Shown: positions 35,003 to 46,678, numbered from the stretch's first letter. The stretch is DNA of 64,000 nt from Burkholderiaceae bacterium (GCA_919902775.1 CAKKRJ010000004.1:62001-126000); one strand, 5' to 3'. The notes: generated from the sequence alone by a model not told the origin. Made by a program: numbers and translations.

Positions 35003-35042
35003 GCAGTTCACAATTGCACTCCGGTGAGATTTGAACCCGACT

Positions 35043-36392
<1,350 letters not shown>

Positions 36393-36428
36393 TCAAACCG
36401 GGCTGGCACCAACCCACCGTTGTGATCG

Positions 36429-37403
36429 TCAGAGTTTCAGGCCTTTAGGCAGAGGGAACTTGATGGTTTCCTGAATGCCGTCCAGCGTGCGCACCGACAC
36501 CGCACCCAAGGCACGCAAGCGATCAATCACCTCTTGCACCAGCACGTCTGGGGCAGAGGCCCCGGCGGTCAGGCCCACTTTCTGGGCCTGCGCAAACCAG
36601 GCCGAGTGCAGATCGGCAGCGCTGTCCACCATGTACGCGGGGGTCCCCAAACGGTCTGCCAGCTCACGCAGGCGGTTGCTGTTGGAGCTGGTGGGGCTGC
36701 CCACCACAATCACCACATCGACCATCGGACTCATCAACTTGACGGCATCCTGGCGATTTTGGGTGGCATAGCAAATGTCCTGCTGCTTGGGTTCGCGTAC
36801 CTGCGGAAAGCGCTTCTTGACCGCCGCCACGATCTCGGCCGCGTCGTCCACACTCAAGGTGGTCTGCGTCACCACGGCCAGCAAGTCGGTCTGGGCGGTC
36901 TGCACTTTGGCCACATCGGCCACGTCTTCCACCAGGTGGATGCCACTGTCAAGCTGGCCCATGGTGCCTTCCACTTCGGGGTGCCCCTTGTGGCCGACCA
37001 TGATGAATTCATAGCCCTCTTTGTGCAGCTTGGCCAACTCCACATGCACCTTGGTCACCAACGGGCAAGTCGCATCAAAAATGCGGAAACCCCGCGCTTG
37101 TGCTTCGTTGTGAATGGCCCGGCTGACCCCATGGGCGCTGAAAATCAGCGTGGCCCCAGGAGGAACATCGGCCAGTTCTTCAATGAAAATCGCGCCCTTG
37201 GCCTTGAGGTCGTTGACCACATAGGTGTTGTGCACGATCTCGTGGCGAACATAAATGGGCCGACCAAACTTGGTCAGCGCGTGTTCCACGATGTCGATCG
37301 CACGGTCCACCCCGGCGCAAAAGCCGCGCGGCTCGGCCAACAAAACTTCAGCCCCCGCGCTCGCCCTTGGGGACGGCCCATCAAGGTGCAAGTCAGACGC
37401 CAT
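36429..37403 (-). CDS. ispH: 4-hydroxy-3-methylbut-2-enyl diphosphate reductase
   Basis: This is the last enzyme of the MEP pathway, a [4Fe-4S] protein. The three cluster cysteines are in 'EPRGFCAGVDRAID', 'FDATCPLVTKVH' and 'QDICYATQNRQDAV'. 'SPTSSNSNRLRELA' is the substrate-binding segment. The ATG at 37403 is part of TGATG with the upstream fkpB stop, so the pair is translationally coupled; the GTG at 37406 is also in frame. The fkpB-ispH arrangement is widely conserved. Confidence 0.97.
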   Translation of the reverse strand: MASDLHLDGPSPRASAGAEVLLAEPRGFCAGVDRAIDIVEHALTKFGRPIYVRHEIVHNTYVVNDLKAKGAIFIEELADVPPGATLIFSAHGVSRAIHNEAQARGFRIFDATCPLVTKVHVELAKLHKEGYEFIMVGHKGHPEVEGTMGQLDSGIHLVEDVADVAKVQTAQTDLLAVVTQTTLSVDDAAEIVAAVKKRFPQVREPKQQDICYATQNRQDAVKLMSPMVDVVIVVGSPTSSNSNRLRELADRLGTPAYMVDSAADLHSAWFAQAQKVGLTAGASAPDVLVQEVIDRLRALGAVSVRTLDGIQETIKFPLPKGLKL

Positions 37404-37846
37404 CACAGCACCCCGATCAGTTCAACCTCAAAGGTCACAGGCTGGCCCGCCAGCGGGTGATTGAAGTCAAACAACACCGCGCCCTCGTCGTTCACTTGCA
37501 GCACCGTACCGGCGTACGAACCCAAGCCATCGGGCGTGGGGAACTGCACCACATCACCGGCCACGTATTTTTCCATCGGATCGCCCAGCTCATTGAGCAG
37601 CTTGCGGGCCACCCACTGCTGCATGTCGGGGTTGTGGTCGCCAAAGGCCTCGCCAGCAGGCAACTCCATCACCACCCGCGTGCCTTCGGCCAAGCCCAAC
37701 AAACGCTGCTCGACAGCAGGCGTCAAAGTGCCCGAACCCAGCGACAAGGTGGCTGGTTTTTCGTTGAAGGTGTTGATGATGTCGCCCTGCGGCCCTGCCA
37801 GGCGGTAGTGAAGCGTCAAGAAAGAACCGGGTTCGACAATGGACAT
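37403..37846 (-). CDS. fkpB: FKBP-type peptidyl-prolyl isomerase (SlpA/FkpB)
   Basis: The 147-residue protein has the FKBP domain with an inserted IF domain: 'GSFLTLHYRLAGPQGDIINTFNEKPATLSLGSGTLTPAVEQRLLGL' and 'GEAFGDHNPDMQQWVARKLL', as in SlpA. It assists protein folding in the cytoplasm. ATG at 37846 matches the family start MSIVEPGS. A start at 37879 is possible but lacks a ribosome site. Confidence 0.92.
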   Translation of the reverse strand: MSIVEPGSFLTLHYRLAGPQGDIINTFNEKPATLSLGSGTLTPAVEQRLLGLAEGTRVVMELPAGEAFGDHNPDMQQWVARKLLNELGDPMEKYVAGDVVQFPTPDGLGSYAGTVLQVNDEGAVLFDFNHPLAGQPVTFEVELIGVL

Positions 37847-37975
37847 AAGGGTTTTCTGGAATGCCGCCAACGCGGCCAAACAGGCATAAAGAAACCACTA
37901 TTGTAAAAAGCCCGGCCAACCTGCCCTGCAAAAGGGGCAAACAGGACCGACGGCAGCTCCGGGGAGGGGCAAAAC

Positions 37976-38647
37976 ATGCGCATCAAGGACTTGCCTGCCG
38001 ATGCACGGCCACGTGAAAAGTTGCTCGCCCGAGGGCCCCAGGCCCTGAGCGATGTCGAGTTGCTGGCCATCTTGCTGCGCACGGGCATGGCCGGCAAAAA
38101 CGTCTTCCAGCTGGCCGAAGAACTCTTGGGGCCAAACGGCATCGCAGGCCTGCTGCAGGCCTCGGTCCAGTCGCTCCAATTGGTCAAAGGCCTTGGGCCT
38201 GCCAAACAGGCTGAACTGCTGGCTGTGTTCGAGTTGGCCCGCCGCGCCTTGAGCCAACGCCTCAAAGAACGCGAGGCCTTTCACACGCCCGACGCCGTCA
38301 AACACTATTTGCAGCTGCACCTGGCCCACAAAAACCACGAAGTCTTTGCCGTGCTGTTTCTGGACAACCAAAACCGCTTGCTGGCCCTGGAAGAACTGTT
38401 TCAAGGCAGCCTCAGCCAAACCAGCGTCTATCCCCGCGAGGTCGTCCTGCGCGCCCTGCACCATCAAGCCGCTGCCGTGGTGCTGTCGCACAACCACCCC
38501 AGCGGATCGGTCCAGCCCAGCCGGGCCGACGAGCAGCTGACCCAGACCCTGAAAGCGGCGTTGGCACTGATCGACGTGCGCGTGCTGGACCACATCATCG
38601 TGGGACAAGGGCTGGCTTTCTCGATGGCAGAAGAAGGCCTGCTATGA
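37976..38647 (+). CDS. radC: RadC/JAB-domain protein
   Basis: The 223-residue protein has an N-terminal UPF0758 part ('[32 protein letters not shown]') with a helix-hairpin-helix ('[13 protein letters not shown]'). The C-terminal JAB/MPN domain has '[24 protein letters not shown]', the HxHPSG-x7-D metal signature. The family was named for DNA repair but its role is unsettled. It is divergent from fkpB with about 130 bp between. Confidence 0.94.
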   Translation: MRIKDLPADARPREKLLARGPQALSDVELLAILLRTGMAGKNVFQLAEELLGPNGIAGLLQASVQSLQLVKGLGPAKQAELLAVFELARRALSQRLKEREAFHTPDAVKHYLQLHLAHKNHEVFAVLFLDNQNRLLALEELFQGSLSQTSVYPREVVLRALHHQAAAVVLSHNHPSGSVQPSRADEQLTQTLKAALALIDVRVLDHIIVGQGLAFSMAEEGLL

Positions 38648-38716
38648 CACGGGCGCGCGGTCGTGGCGGTGTCGCAACCGCTAAACTCTTCGTCTTTGTC
38701 CATTTCCCGTCCCGCC

Positions 38717-39721
38717 ATGTCCCACTACCACCTTTACGCCATTGGCAACGCCCTGGTCGATACCGAATACGAAGTCTCTGACGAACTGCTGAGCACCATG
38801 GGCGTGAGCAAGCGGCACATGGCGCTGATTGACACCCCGCAGCGCGCCCAATTGCTCACCCATGTGCAAAGCTTGCATGCGCGACGCACAGGCGGCGGCT
38901 CTGCGGGCAACACCGTGGTCGCGTTGGCACAGTTGGGTGGCAAGGCGTTTTACTCTTGCCGCGTGGCCGACGACACGCTGGGCGCGTTTTACACCCAAGA
39001 CCTGCAAGCCAATGGTGTGGCCACCAACCTGACGCACACCCGCCCCCCCGAAGGCCAAACCGGCAGCTGCATGGTGCTGGTCACGCCCGACGCCGAGCGC
39101 AGCATGTGCACCTTTCTGGGTGCGACAGCACAGCTGGACACCAGCGCCTTGCACCCGCACGACATCGCCAAGTCCCAAATTTATTACATGGAAGGCTATC
39201 TGGCTGCATCGCCCACGGGTCTGCAGGCGGCCGTGCAAGGCCGCCAGATCGCAGTCCAGAACCAGGTGGCCACAGCGCTCACGCTCAGCGACGTGAGCAT
39301 GATCAACTTCTGCCGCGCAGGCCTTGAAGCCATGATCGGCGATGGCCTGGACTACCTGTTTGCCAACGAAGAAGAAGCGCAAACCTGGTGCGGCACCACC
39401 GACCTGGACGCCATCATCGCCCAACTGTCACCGCTGGCCCAAACCGTCTGCCTGACGCGCGGCCCCAAAGGCTGCATCGTGGTACAAGGCGACCAGCGCA
39501 CCGACGTGCCTGCTGTGCCCACCCAAGCCGTTGACACCAATGGTGCGGGCGACATGTTTGCCGGCACCTTTCTGTACGGCATCACCCACGGCCAAACGCC
39601 CGCGCAAGCGGCCGCACTGGCCAACCGCACAGCCGCTGCGGTGGTCAGCCAACACGGCAACCGCTTGACTGCGGCACAAATGCAAGCCCTTCACACCGAG
39701 TTTCAAAAGGCCTGCGCATGA
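38717..39721 (+). CDS. PfkB-family carbohydrate kinase (adenosine kinase-like)
   Basis: The 334-residue kinase has '[16 protein letters not shown]' at residues about 9-24 and '[20 protein letters not shown]' near residue 56, the first PfkB signature. The second signature near residue 275 reads '[19 protein letters not shown]'. Similar proteins are annotated as adenosine kinases. The substrate cannot be fixed from sequence. It overlaps purT by four bases (ATGA), which suggests a link to purine metabolism. Confidence 0.9.
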   Translation: MSHYHLYAIGNALVDTEYEVSDELLSTMGVSKRHMALIDTPQRAQLLTHVQSLHARRTGGGSAGNTVVALAQLGGKAFYSCRVADDTLGAFYTQDLQANGVATNLTHTRPPEGQTGSCMVLVTPDAERSMCTFLGATAQLDTSALHPHDIAKSQIYYMEGYLAASPTGLQAAVQGRQIAVQNQVATALTLSDVSMINFCRAGLEAMIGDGLDYLFANEEEAQTWCGTTDLDAIIAQLSPLAQTVCLTRGPKGCIVVQGDQRTDVPAVPTQAVDTNGAGDMFAGTFLYGITHGQTPAQAAALANRTAAAVVSQHGNRLTAAQMQALHTEFQKACA

Positions 39722-40854
39722 AAAAAATCCTCCTCCTCGGCTCCGGCGAGCTCGGCAAAGAACTGGTCATCAGCGCCAAGCGCCTGGGCTGCCATGTCAT
39801 CGCCTGCGACAGCTATGCGGGTGCGCCAGCCATGCAAGTGGCCGACGAATTTTGCGTGTTCAGCATGCTCGACGAAACACCATTGCGCGCCGCCATTGCC
39901 AAATACCAGCCCGATTTGATCGTGCCCGAGATCGAGGCAATTCGCACCGAGGTGCTGCTGGAGGTGGAAAAAGAAGGCTTTGAGGTCATCCCCAGCGCCC
40001 GCGCGGCCAACCTGACCATGAACCGCGACCGCATCCGCGACGTGGCCGTGGGTCTGGGCGTGCGCACGGCCAAATTCAGCTACGCCGATTCGGCGGCAGA
40101 ACTCATGGCCCGGGCCACAGAAATCGGTTTCCCGGTCGTCATCAAGCCGGTGATGAGCTCATCGGGCAAAGGCCAGAGCGTGGCCAAAACGGCAGACGAC
40201 ATTCCACACTGCTGGGCCTACGCGTGCGCAGGCATGCGCGGCGACCGCCAGAAAGTCATCGTCGAAGAATTCATCCACTTCGAATTTGAAATCACCCTGC
40301 TCACCATTCGCCAACGCAACGGCCAAACCCTGTTTTGCGAGCCCATCGGCCACGTGCAAGAACGCGGTGACTACCAATACAGCTGGCAACCCCAGCCCAT
40401 GAAGCTTGATTATTTGAAAGCCGCGCAAGACATGGCCGAAAAAGTCACCACCGATCTGGGCGGTGCAGGCCTGTTTGGTGTGGAGTTTTTCGTGACCGCC
40501 ACCGAGGTCATCTTCAGCGAACTCAGCCCCCGCCCGCACGACACCGGCATGGTCACGCTGATCAGCCAGAACCTGAGCGAGTTTGACCTGCACGCCCGCG
40601 CCATTTTGGGCCTGCCCATTCCACAGATCCACTGTGTGGAAGGTGCCAGCGCCGTGGTGCTGGCCGACAAGGAAGGCAGTCACCCGACATTCACAGGCGT
40701 GGAGGCGGCTTTGTCTGAAGCCGGTGTGGACGTGCGCATCTTCGGCAAGCCCACCACCCGGCCATACCGCCGCATGGCCGTGGCGCTGGCCCAAGGTGCC
40801 AACGCGTTGCAACGGGCTCGGGATGCGGCGAGCAAAATCAAGGTGGTGGTTTAA
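39718..40854 (+). CDS. purT: Formate-dependent GAR transformylase PurT
   Basis: The ATP-grasp enzyme makes formyl-GAR from formate, ATP and GAR. It starts [20 protein letters not shown] and has '[11 protein letters not shown]', '[16 protein letters not shown]' and '[26 protein letters not shown]'. The 378-residue form lacks about 15 N-terminal residues seen in E. coli, which is common. It overlaps the PfkB kinase gene. The formate dehydrogenase operon lies 16 kb away, so both use formate. Confidence 0.96.
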   Translation: MKKILLLGSGELGKELVISAKRLGCHVIACDSYAGAPAMQVADEFCVFSMLDETPLRAAIAKYQPDLIVPEIEAIRTEVLLEVEKEGFEVIPSARAANLTMNRDRIRDVAVGLGVRTAKFSYADSAAELMARATEIGFPVVIKPVMSSSGKGQSVAKTADDIPHCWAYACAGMRGDRQKVIVEEFIHFEFEITLLTIRQRNGQTLFCEPIGHVQERGDYQYSWQPQPMKLDYLKAAQDMAEKVTTDLGGAGLFGVEFFVTATEVIFSELSPRPHDTGMVTLISQNLSEFDLHARAILGLPIPQIHCVEGASAVVLADKEGSHPTFTGVEAALSEAGVDVRIFGKPTTRPYRRMAVALAQGANALQRARDAASKIKVVV

Positions 40855-40869
40855 GCGCCACCAACGGAC

Positions 40870-40887
40870 GGCCTCTACAAAGAGGCC
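40870..40887. terminator. Hairpin between purT and the beta-barrel gene
   Basis: GGCCTCT and AGAGGCC pair around ACAA, 15 bp after purT. It serves the convergent ends of both genes. No T-run follows. Confidence 0.5.
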
Positions 40888-40951
40888 ACCCCTGCGGCCG
40901 AATGCAGGCAATGGCTCGCAATGGCTCTGGCGTCAGACGTTGGCGACCGGC

Positions 40952-42514
40952 TTATGAGCCCGCAAAAGTGGTCAAGTCATATACCAGGCCAAGACCTCGC
41001 ACCTTGGCCCGGAAATCGCCGCGAAACGCGGCCATGGCGCCAGCCGTGCCCATGATCGACAGCCGCTTGGAGAAACGGTAGCCCAAGCCCAAATTGAGCT
41101 GCCCCACCAATCCCCCGCCAGTGGCCAAACCACCACCACCGGCTGCACCCACCAGAGCCTCGGCCTCGGCAAACCAAGCGCCGCCCAAACTGCGCTGAAT
41201 ACCCGCCCCCACCAAGCCCGTCATATAAGCCCCGGCCTGACCCTTGTAAGCGGCCAGGCCTTGGCCCGTCACAAACCACTGGGTCGGTTGGTCGTGCGGA
41301 CTCAAAAAATAATCGAGCTGAACACCCAGGTTGTCCACATTCAAATCGGCGTAACTGTTGCGCCAGCCCGGTGCGCCTTGCACATACGTTTGCTGCGCCA
41401 AGCGAATGCGCAAGTGGTGCGCATCCAACCCCCTCAAGGCAGACACGCCAACCGGTTCGGGTCCCACCTGTGGGGTCGCAAAGTGGTGCACCCACTTCAA
41501 GCCCAAAGCATCGCCCTTGAAGGGCCCAGACAAACCGCCCACCTTGCCCCAAGCCAACTCCAGCGAATCGTTGCGACTCACGCGCTGTTGCAAAGCCACG
41601 CCCGCGTCCCAAATCAACCCACCTCGTGTGTCCACCGCGCCACCTCCTGCAGGGCCCGCGGCGGCATGCAGCTTGAGGGTGCCACCTTGCCACAACGGAA
41701 AGCGATAACCACCGCCCGCCAAAATTTGCATGTAGCCACTGCTTTGACCGCCCATGGCGCCATCGGCACCCAGTTTGACAAACCAATGCTTGTCCAGATC
41801 CGCCGTCCACTCCACACCCAGCAATTGCAGGCGGGTGTCTGCAGACGCCCCCACCGGGACCGCCACGCGCACATCGCGAGCCACCAGCGCAAATTCTTGC
41901 GTACCCAAGGCCAACGAACCAGCACCGACAGGCTCGGCCGCAGCCCGGCTCAGGTCAGGCGGCGTGCGCCTACCCACCCACAAGCTGTGAAAGCTGTAGT
42001 CATAACGCAAATAAGGCTGCGTGCTGCTGATCGTGCCATCCGGAAAACGCACATGACTCACGCCGGCACCCACACGCCCCCCGCGTGGCAGGTCATAACC
42101 CAGACCCACATCGGTGCGCAGCATCAAGCCCCCCCCCGCCAAAGGCTGACCATCACGGCCACCGCCGGCCCCCACAAACAGCCCCGCCGTGCTGCTCCAC
42201 TCTGGGCTCCAACGGTGCTGCAACTCCCCTGCCACCCCCAAGGTGATGAAGCCCCCGCGCTGCCCTCGTGTGGCCCCATAAGAAGCCACACCCAACTTCA
42301 GGTCTTCAGTCGCACCCCACCACAAGCGTCCACCGGTCATGCCCATGGTTTCGCCTGCAGGCAAGCGCCACGTCTCCTGGGTCAAAGACCAACTGACAGG
42401 CGTGGTCGGCAAGGCAGGTTCCATTTCCCGTGTCGACTGAGCCCACGCGCTCATGCACCCCACTGCGCAAAAGGCACCGGCCAGCAAAAATGGGGATTGC
42501 ATCATACGAGTCAC
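40952..42514 (-). CDS. Predicted outer-membrane beta-barrel protein, unknown
   Basis: The 520-residue protein has a signal peptide 'LLAGAFCAVGCMSAWAQ' followed by many alternating Gly/aromatic strands, such as 'GGYRFPLWQGGTLKLHAA', 'LKWVHHFATPQVG' and 'GQLNLGLGYRFSKRLSIMG', typical of an outer-membrane barrel. It ends 'GLGLVYDLTTFAGS'; the last residue is not Phe, which is unusual for a BAM substrate. Start ATG at 42514 or 42505. The surface genes follow on the same strand about 150 bp upstream. No family is recognised. Confidence 0.65.
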   Translation of the reverse strand: MTRMMQSPFLLAGAFCAVGCMSAWAQSTREMEPALPTTPVSWSLTQETWRLPAGETMGMTGGRLWWGATEDLKLGVASYGATRGQRGGFITLGVAGELQHRWSPEWSSTAGLFVGAGGGRDGQPLAGGGLMLRTDVGLGYDLPRGGRVGAGVSHVRFPDGTISSTQPYLRYDYSFHSLWVGRRTPPDLSRAAAEPVGAGSLALGTQEFALVARDVRVAVPVGASADTRLQLLGVEWTADLDKHWFVKLGADGAMGGQSSGYMQILAGGGYRFPLWQGGTLKLHAAAGPAGGGAVDTRGGLIWDAGVALQQRVSRNDSLELAWGKVGGLSGPFKGDALGLKWVHHFATPQVGPEPVGVSALRGLDAHHLRIRLAQQTYVQGAPGWRNSYADLNVDNLGVQLDYFLSPHDQPTQWFVTGQGLAAYKGQAGAYMTGLVGAGIQRSLGGAWFAEAEALVGAAGGGGLATGGGLVGQLNLGLGYRFSKRLSIMGTAGAMAAFRGDFRAKVRGLGLVYDLTTFAGS

Positions 42515-42666
42515 ACACTTTCAAACACATTGGCATCGCGCAGCAACTTGCCCTTTGGGTGCTGAATTTGGTGATGCAAACCGCGCACCTGGCGCTATGA
42601 ACTGCCCTTGTGCTAGGGGCGTTCAGGCATTGTAAAACCCGCCAAGTTCGAAACCCAGGGCATGCT

Positions 42667-43437
42667 TTATTTGCTGGATGAGCGCGTCACCCGATAAACC
42701 CACAAACCCAACCACTCATGCAACGCCGTCTGCCAGCGCAGCAAGCTGTGGGCCATTGAATACTCGGTCCAATCCGTCGCAACACCCGTCCTGAAATCGA
42801 CTGGATACGCGGTTACCTTGCAGCCCACCGCCTCAAACTCGGCCATCGCGCGCGGCATGTGCCAGGCAGATGTCACCAAAAGCCAAGGCTGTTGGCACCG
42901 CTCACCCAATAAGGCGGCCACCTGTCGGGCATTTTCCCGAGTCGTACGCGATCCGCCTTCCAGCGTCACGCGGGTCATGTCTGCGCCCTGCTCTTCATAA
43001 AACACCTTGGCCAATGCGGCCTCGGTCACGCCCGTGGCCCACAAGCGGCCCTCGCCGCCCGAAAAAACCAATTGCAGTCGGTGCTGACGTATCAAGCCCA
43101 CGGGCACCGACATGCGCTCAGCGGCATCGCCCAAAGGCACTTGCCCGTGCGTTTGGTAAACATCCGGGTGATCAATCGCACCGCCCAGCACAATCACACC
43201 CACATGCTGGGCAACGGCTTCTTTGGCAGGCGTCAGGTAACGGTTTTCCAGGGGCCGCAGCAGCAAATCCGGAACTGCTTTAAAACCCAACAGCCCTAAA
43301 ACCACCATGCCACCCCAAAGCATGAGCACAGCAGCACGCTTGCGGCTGCCCAACATCAGCAAAGCCACACCCCACCACACCGCCAGCCAAAACACAGGCT
43401 GCGTGATCGCGGACATCAACTTGGATAAAACAAACAT
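42667..43437 (-). CDS. YdcF/ElyC-family protein (DUF218)
   Basis: The 256-residue protein has two N-terminal membrane segments and a DUF218 domain with 'VIVLGGAIDHPDVYQTHG', 'GEGRLWATGVTEAALAKVF', 'GGSRTTRENARQVAALL' and 'WLLVTSAWHMPRAMAEFEAVG'. ElyC-type proteins help maintain envelope carbon-lipid use and cell-wall integrity. It is upstream of the beta-barrel gene and downstream of the O-antigen ligase gene, all on the minus strand. Confidence 0.88.
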   Translation of the reverse strand: MFVLSKLMSAITQPVFWLAVWWGVALLMLGSRKRAAVLMLWGGMVVLGLLGFKAVPDLLLRPLENRYLTPAKEAVAQHVGVIVLGGAIDHPDVYQTHGQVPLGDAAERMSVPVGLIRQHRLQLVFSGGEGRLWATGVTEAALAKVFYEEQGADMTRVTLEGGSRTTRENARQVAALLGERCQQPWLLVTSAWHMPRAMAEFEAVGCKVTAYPVDFRTGVATDWTEYSMAHSLLRWQTALHEWLGLWVYRVTRSSSK

Positions 43438-43473
43438 GCGATCGCTTCCACACCATTCGCCAACAGCTCGGCT

Positions 43474-44682
43474 TTAAACCTCAGTTCGGCAGTTCATCGT
43501 TACCAACAAAGCCATCAGGAACAAGAAAAAATGGCTTTCTCTGGAACTAAACAAAGGTGTATTGATCATGCTGTCCACCACCAAAATACTGGTCAGTGCG
43601 ACCAACAACAACTTGGCCTGCGGATGAGCAGAACTCTTGGCCACACGGTAAAGCGACACCAACAAAGCTGCGTACAACAGCACCCCAATCAAACCATGGT
43701 CGGCACCAAAAAACAAAAACTGGTTATGCGGATGCCATCTGAAAATGGTGCACCACTCCGGTTTGTCCAAAAATCGGCAAATCTCGGTGTGGTAAGCCCC
43801 TGTACCGTGCCCCACGATAGGACTTTCTGTCATCAACTTGGGCACGAGACGGTAGTTGTATGCCCTGTGGCCGATGGACGTCATCACATCCACATCGCGG
43901 TTTGCAAACTCGGCCCAAGCCACAACAAAACGATCACGAATCACACTGGACGTTGCCATCACCCCAGCCACCAACAACACCAAGACCGGCAAGCCCATCC
44001 ACAGCTTTTTGCTGCCCCAGCGCACCAACATAGTGGACAGCAGGCCAGCCAATAGCAACAACACCCCTGTGCGCCCCGAAGACAAATGGGTGATGCTGAC
44101 GGCCCCCAACACAGCAACACCCAACCAGAAAAGACTGCTCAAACTGCGCAACGGACGCCGCACCCAGGACAAAGCCAACACCACCAGAAAAGACACCATC
44201 ACATTTTGCGTGATGTAGTCACCAACCACATGGTGCGACAAGCCCCAGCCGGGCGTCTTGGTCACAGACCAGGGCAATACAAACCATACATTCAGCCAAG
44301 TTGAGATCAGAATAAAAAACATGGCCGTCACAAAAGCCCACAATGCTCTTTCCTGCCACTGCGGAAATTGCGCAAACAACAGCATCAGCGCTACGGCGTA
44401 TACAAACTTGGCGTATTTAATCAAATTGACCGACACCCAACTCCACGGAGCCGAGGTGTAGAGCGTACCAATCAAGATCACCCCTGACAGCGCCAACAAC
44501 CAGATTGCAGGCCAATTCCACACATCTCGCTTCAAATAACTGGAATTGAAGGTGATTGCAAATCCAATCAACACCAATAACAACACCACATTCGACAATC
44601 CCATGGCCAGAGGGAACAAAAAAAACAGCGCGGGAACCAACCATCCCAAAACAAGCGTCATCTTTTGCTTGAACACAATCAT
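43474..44682 (-). CDS. O-antigen ligase family protein
   Basis: The 402-residue membrane protein has about 10-12 hydrophobic segments and the Wzy/WaaL periplasmic loop with 'RAYNYRLVPKLMTESPIVGHGTGAYHTE'. 'HPHNQFLFFGADHGLIGVLLYAALL' contains the H-P-H-N-x-F motif of the family. It would attach or polymerise O-antigen on lipid A-core. It starts ATG near 44682 with a terminator and rfbC upstream. Confidence 0.88.
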   Translation of the reverse strand: MIVFKQKMTLVLGWLVPALFFLFPLAMGLSNVVLLLVLIGFAITFNSSYLKRDVWNWPAIWLLALSGVILIGTLYTSAPWSWVSVNLIKYAKFVYAVALMLLFAQFPQWQERALWAFVTAMFFILISTWLNVWFVLPWSVTKTPGWGLSHHVVGDYITQNVMVSFLVVLALSWVRRPLRSLSSLFWLGVAVLGAVSITHLSSGRTGVLLLLAGLLSTMLVRWGSKKLWMGLPVLVLLVAGVMATSSVIRDRFVVAWAEFANRDVDVMTSIGHRAYNYRLVPKLMTESPIVGHGTGAYHTEICRFLDKPEWCTIFRWHPHNQFLFFGADHGLIGVLLYAALLVSLYRVAKSSAHPQAKLLLVALTSILVVDSMINTPLFSSRESHFFLFLMALLVTMNCRTEV

Positions 44683-44789
44683 TCAAAATCCTTTTAACGA
44701 CTTCCATTATCGATCTATCGCATGATCGAACCGGCCTTCCGCCTACAGACATCCCAATCCCACCCCATTTTTACAAACCCATATACGAG

Positions 44790-44810
44790 AAAAGAGCCTT
44801 GCGGCTTTTT
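44790..44810 (-). terminator. Terminator after rfbC
   Basis: On the minus strand AAAAAGCC and GGCTCTTT pair around GCAA, followed by TCTCG. It separates rfbC from the O-antigen ligase gene. Confidence 0.7.
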
Positions 44811-44850
44811 CGATATTGGTGGGCTAAAGTTGCCGGGGATGGATGCAAGG

Positions 44851-45402
44851 TCAATCAAAGAGTTCTGCTTGGGCCAAGGGCTTACCGGCTTGATCTTTTG
44901 CCGACAGCTGCGGCGTGAGGCCTTGAGGCCAGGTGATGCCGATGGCTGGGTCGTTCCAGGCAATGCAGCGTTCATGCTGCGGTGCGTAATAGTGGGTGGT
45001 TTTGTACAAAAAGTCTGCGATTTCGGTCAGCACCACAAAACCGTGCGCAAAACCGGGCGGCACCCAGAGCTGTTTGTGGTTGTCTTCACTCAGCTCCACC
45101 CCGGCCCATTGGCCAAAGGTGGGGGAGCTTTGGCGGATGTCCATCGCCACATCAAACACCGCGCCACGCACCACACGCACCAGTTTTCCTTGGGGTTGCT
45201 GCAATTGGTAGTGCAGGCCACGCAGCACGCCTTGGGTGCTGCGGCTGTGGTTGTCTTGTACAAAGCTGACGTTCAGGCCAGTGACCTGGTTGAAGTCTTG
45301 CTGGTTGAAGCTTTCAAAAAAGAAACCCCGCGCATCACCAAAGACCTTGGGCTCGAGAATGAGAAGGTCGGGGATGTGGGTGGTGGTGACTGTGTAGGGC
45401 AT
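44851..45402 (-). CDS. rfbC: dTDP-4-dehydrorhamnose 3,5-epimerase
   Basis: The 183-residue cupin enzyme shows 'PDLLILEPKVFGDARGFFFESFN', 'FVQDNHSRSTQGVLRGLHYQ', 'KLVRVVRGAVFDVAMDIR' and 'PPGFAHGFVVLTEIADFLYKTT'. It makes dTDP-4-keto-rhamnose from dTDP-4-keto-6-deoxyglucose for L-rhamnose supply. It is 57 bp downstream of rfbA. The companions rfbB and rfbD are not in the window, so they must lie elsewhere or be absent. Confidence 0.95.
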   Translation of the reverse strand: MPYTVTTTHIPDLLILEPKVFGDARGFFFESFNQQDFNQVTGLNVSFVQDNHSRSTQGVLRGLHYQLQQPQGKLVRVVRGAVFDVAMDIRQSSPTFGQWAGVELSEDNHKQLWVPPGFAHGFVVLTEIADFLYKTTHYYAPQHERCIAWNDPAIGITWPQGLTPQLSAKDQAGKPLAQAELFD

Positions 45403-45459
45403 GGGTGTGACTCGTCAAACGTCAAAAAATGGCTGGTGCGGGGGTGAGGCGCAAGAGGC

Positions 45460-46332
45460 TTATTTCAACAAGTTAAGCAAGTATTGGCCATAGCCGTTCT
45501 TAGCCAGAGGCTGCGCCAGCTTTTGCAGGCTTTCGGCGCTGACCCACTTTTGGTGAAAAGCGATTTCTTCAGGGCAGGCCACCATGAGGCCTTGGCGCTT
45601 TTGCAGGGTCGCAATGAAGCCAGCCGCTTCGAGCAGACTGTCATGGGTACCCGTGTCCAGCCAAGCGTAACCGCGCCCCATGATTTCGACGTTGAGTTGG
45701 TTTTGCGCCAGGTAGCGTTTGTTGACGTCGGTGATCTCAAGCTCACCCCGGGCAGAGGGCTGGATGTCCGCCGCGATGTCGCAGACCTGCTGGTCGTAAA
45801 AATACAGGCCTGTGACGGCATAGTTGCTCTTGGGGTGACTGGGTTTTTCTTCAATGCTCAGTGCACGTTGCCGGTCGTCAAAGTCGACCACCCCATAGCG
45901 CTCAGGATCTTGCACGTGGTAGGCGAACACGCTGGCCCCTGTGCTGCGCTGGTTGGCGTTGTTCAACAAACGCACCAGGTCGTGGCCATAAAAAAGGTTG
46001 TCGCCCAACACCAGTGCACTGGGGTCGTTGCCAATGAAATTTTTGCCAATGATGAAGGCTTGGGCCAAACCGTCGGGGCTGGGTTGCACTGCATATTGGA
46101 TGCTCATGCCCCATTGACTGCCGTCGCCCAGCAGGTCAGCAAATCGGGGGGTGTCTTGTGGGGTGCTGATGAGCAGCACGTCCCGGATGCCCGCCAGCAT
46201 GAGCGTGGTCAGCGGGTAATAGACCATGGGCTTGTCGTACACCGGCATCAACTGCTTGCTGACCGCTTGCGTGACGGGGTACAGACGTGTGCCTGAGCCG
46301 CCGGCGAGGATGAGGCCTTTGCGATTTGTCAT
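45460..46332 (-). CDS. rfbA: Glucose-1-phosphate thymidylyltransferase
   Basis: The 290-residue enzyme starts [19 protein letters not shown], which contains the nucleotide-binding GGSGTRL. Further motifs are '[20 protein letters not shown]', '[15 protein letters not shown]', '[10 protein letters not shown]' and '[21 protein letters not shown]'. It makes dTDP-glucose for rhamnose and related sugars. The ATG at 46332 is normal for the family; an upstream ATG at 46368 adds 12 unlikely residues. An ops-like sequence lies about 110 bp upstream, so RfaH may control it. Confidence 0.95.
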   Translation of the reverse strand: MTNRKGLILAGGSGTRLYPVTQAVSKQLMPVYDKPMVYYPLTTLMLAGIRDVLLISTPQDTPRFADLLGDGSQWGMSIQYAVQPSPDGLAQAFIIGKNFIGNDPSALVLGDNLFYGHDLVRLLNNANQRSTGASVFAYHVQDPERYGVVDFDDRQRALSIEEKPSHPKSNYAVTGLYFYDQQVCDIAADIQPSARGELEITDVNKRYLAQNQLNVEIMGRGYAWLDTGTHDSLLEAAGFIATLQKRQGLMVACPEEIAFHQKWVSAESLQKLAQPLAKNGYGQYLLNLLK

Positions 46333-46678
46333 TATTTTCGATGAGTTGATTTCGTTGTCTCGGTGCACTTGAGCTGGTCCTGAGACGCCTTGCAGCAGTA
46401 ACCAACCGACAATTACAGTGCCGTTCTCGTAGCTAGCGCAAGCAGGCTACCGCAGTCCAGCAAGGTATTTTTGCAGACTGGAGCCTTGGCAATTGACTTC
46501 AGCTCAAGCACGCAGACTGACTGACGCGAAACCAGGCAAATTGGCCGTTGGATTGGCTGTTGATTGTATTCTTAAGAACAGATCGAATTTGACAAAAAAC
46601 AATACATAAGACTTGTTATATCTGAACTCTTTTTGTCAACCAGCAAGGGCTCCACTGAATCAACGCAGTGCCAATGCC
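46333..46678. other. Long leader region of rfbA
   Basis: The 346 bases lie between uppS and rfbA on the minus strand. The ops-like site is at 46440-46454. AT-rich blocks near 46560-46640 could hold the rfbA promoter. No ORF or RNA is recognised. Confidence 0.5.
46440..46454 (-). promoter_or_regulatory. ops-like RfaH recruitment site
   Basis: On the minus strand TGCGGTAGCCTGCTT matches the E. coli ops element GGCGGTAGCGTGCTT at 13 of 15 positions, including the core GCGGTAGC. It lies in the rfbA leader, and an RfaH-like gene is 1.1 kb upstream on the same strand. RfaH action here is inferred. Confidence 0.55.
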
